DNA from: Sulfurimonas sp.
Lineage (GTDB): Bacteria > Campylobacterota > Campylobacteria > Campylobacterales > Sulfurimonadaceae
Length of the DNA stretch: 5,463 nucleotides
Assembly: GCA_015663215.1 (NCBI GenBank)
Contig: DQSP01000297.1
Span: 1-5,463, forward strand
Reading direction: 5' to 3'
Below are positions 5,387 to 5,463 of this stretch, one piece after another. The notes beneath the pieces are model-generated. The model saw nothing but the letters and a program-made list of their open reading frames with translations. It was not told the origin of the DNA and made no database searches. Positions within the stretch are counted from its first letter, which is position 1. Every line of letters begins with the position of its first letter. The position numbers and the translations under genes were made by a program.

Positions 5387-5463
5387 TCCATCCACTTTCT
5401 AGGGTCATACCCATCAGTTGGTCGCACTATCTCTTTTTTTTCTAAAGCCTTTTGCATCAAAGA
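5383..5463 (-). CDS. C-terminal 26 residues of an unrecognised leftward gene, 5' part outside the window
   Basis: Reading leftward from the window edge, the frame encodes 26 residues, beginning SLMQKALEKKEIVRPTDG and ending YDPRKWMD, with TAA at 5385-5383. The first part looks like a charged helix (LMQKALEKKEI) and the rest like a polar Pro/Gly/Trp tail. I do not recognise the family from this fragment. Orientation is the same as the fic remnant. The composition and the clean end suggest a real gene tail, though the overlap of its stop with the small rightward ORF raises the possibility that its original end was altered. Confidence 0.6.
   Translation of the reverse strand, partial: SLMQKALEKKEIVRPTDGYDPRKWMD

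Overview
The window is AT-rich chromosomal DNA. Its proteins (a lysine-rich YgjP-like hydrolase, a TonB receptor with a short MKKS-type signal peptide, a PepSY-associated membrane protein) suggest a Campylobacterota (epsilonproteobacterial) genome of the Sulfurimonas/Sulfuricurvum type. That placement is an inference from protein style and codon use, since no rRNA or other taxonomic marker is present.

Left part (1-735): the 3' end of a YgjP-like zinc metallohydrolase gene runs rightward and meets, tail to tail, a leftward gene for a 111-residue protein of unknown function. The two coding regions overlap by 17 bp. Between that gene and the next (736-1114) lies 379 bp without a normal gene. It holds a compact element bounded by inverted repeats (786-967), which looks like the shell of a REP-associated (IS200-like, Y1) transposase unit with almost all of its coding region lost. 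To its right is a promoter region carrying a repeated heptamer.

Centre (1115-4500): two rightward genes overlap by 7 bp and form the functional core of the window. The first encodes an outer-membrane TonB-dependent receptor of 683 residues, most likely for a ferric siderophore or other iron chelate. The second encodes a 446-residue inner-membrane protein of the PepSY-associated TM type (PiuB/FoxB-like). It is built as two homologous halves, each with a transmembrane-periplasmic-transmembrane layout and matching histidines that could bind haem. The simplest reading is an iron-uptake pair: the receptor brings the chelate into the periplasm and the membrane protein reduces the iron to release it. 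No ABC transporter or TonB/ExbBD genes are present here.

Right part (4501-5463): a leftward Fic-family (AMPylase-type) gene that is clearly decayed. It lacks the N-terminal part, has lost the flap segment, carries a frameshift in a TA dinucleotide tract, and has Cys in place of the first Gly of the Fic motif. Just upstream of it is a 10-codon ORF with a good ribosome binding site that resembles the start of an IS3-family orfA, so an insertion/deletion event may have removed the front of the fic gene. The last 81 bases are the C-terminal end of another leftward gene that I do not recognise.

The most interesting items are the duplicated, Asp-box-containing candidate haem reductase coupled to its receptor, the transposase-shell element in front of that operon, and the multiply damaged fic gene beside a possible IS scar.
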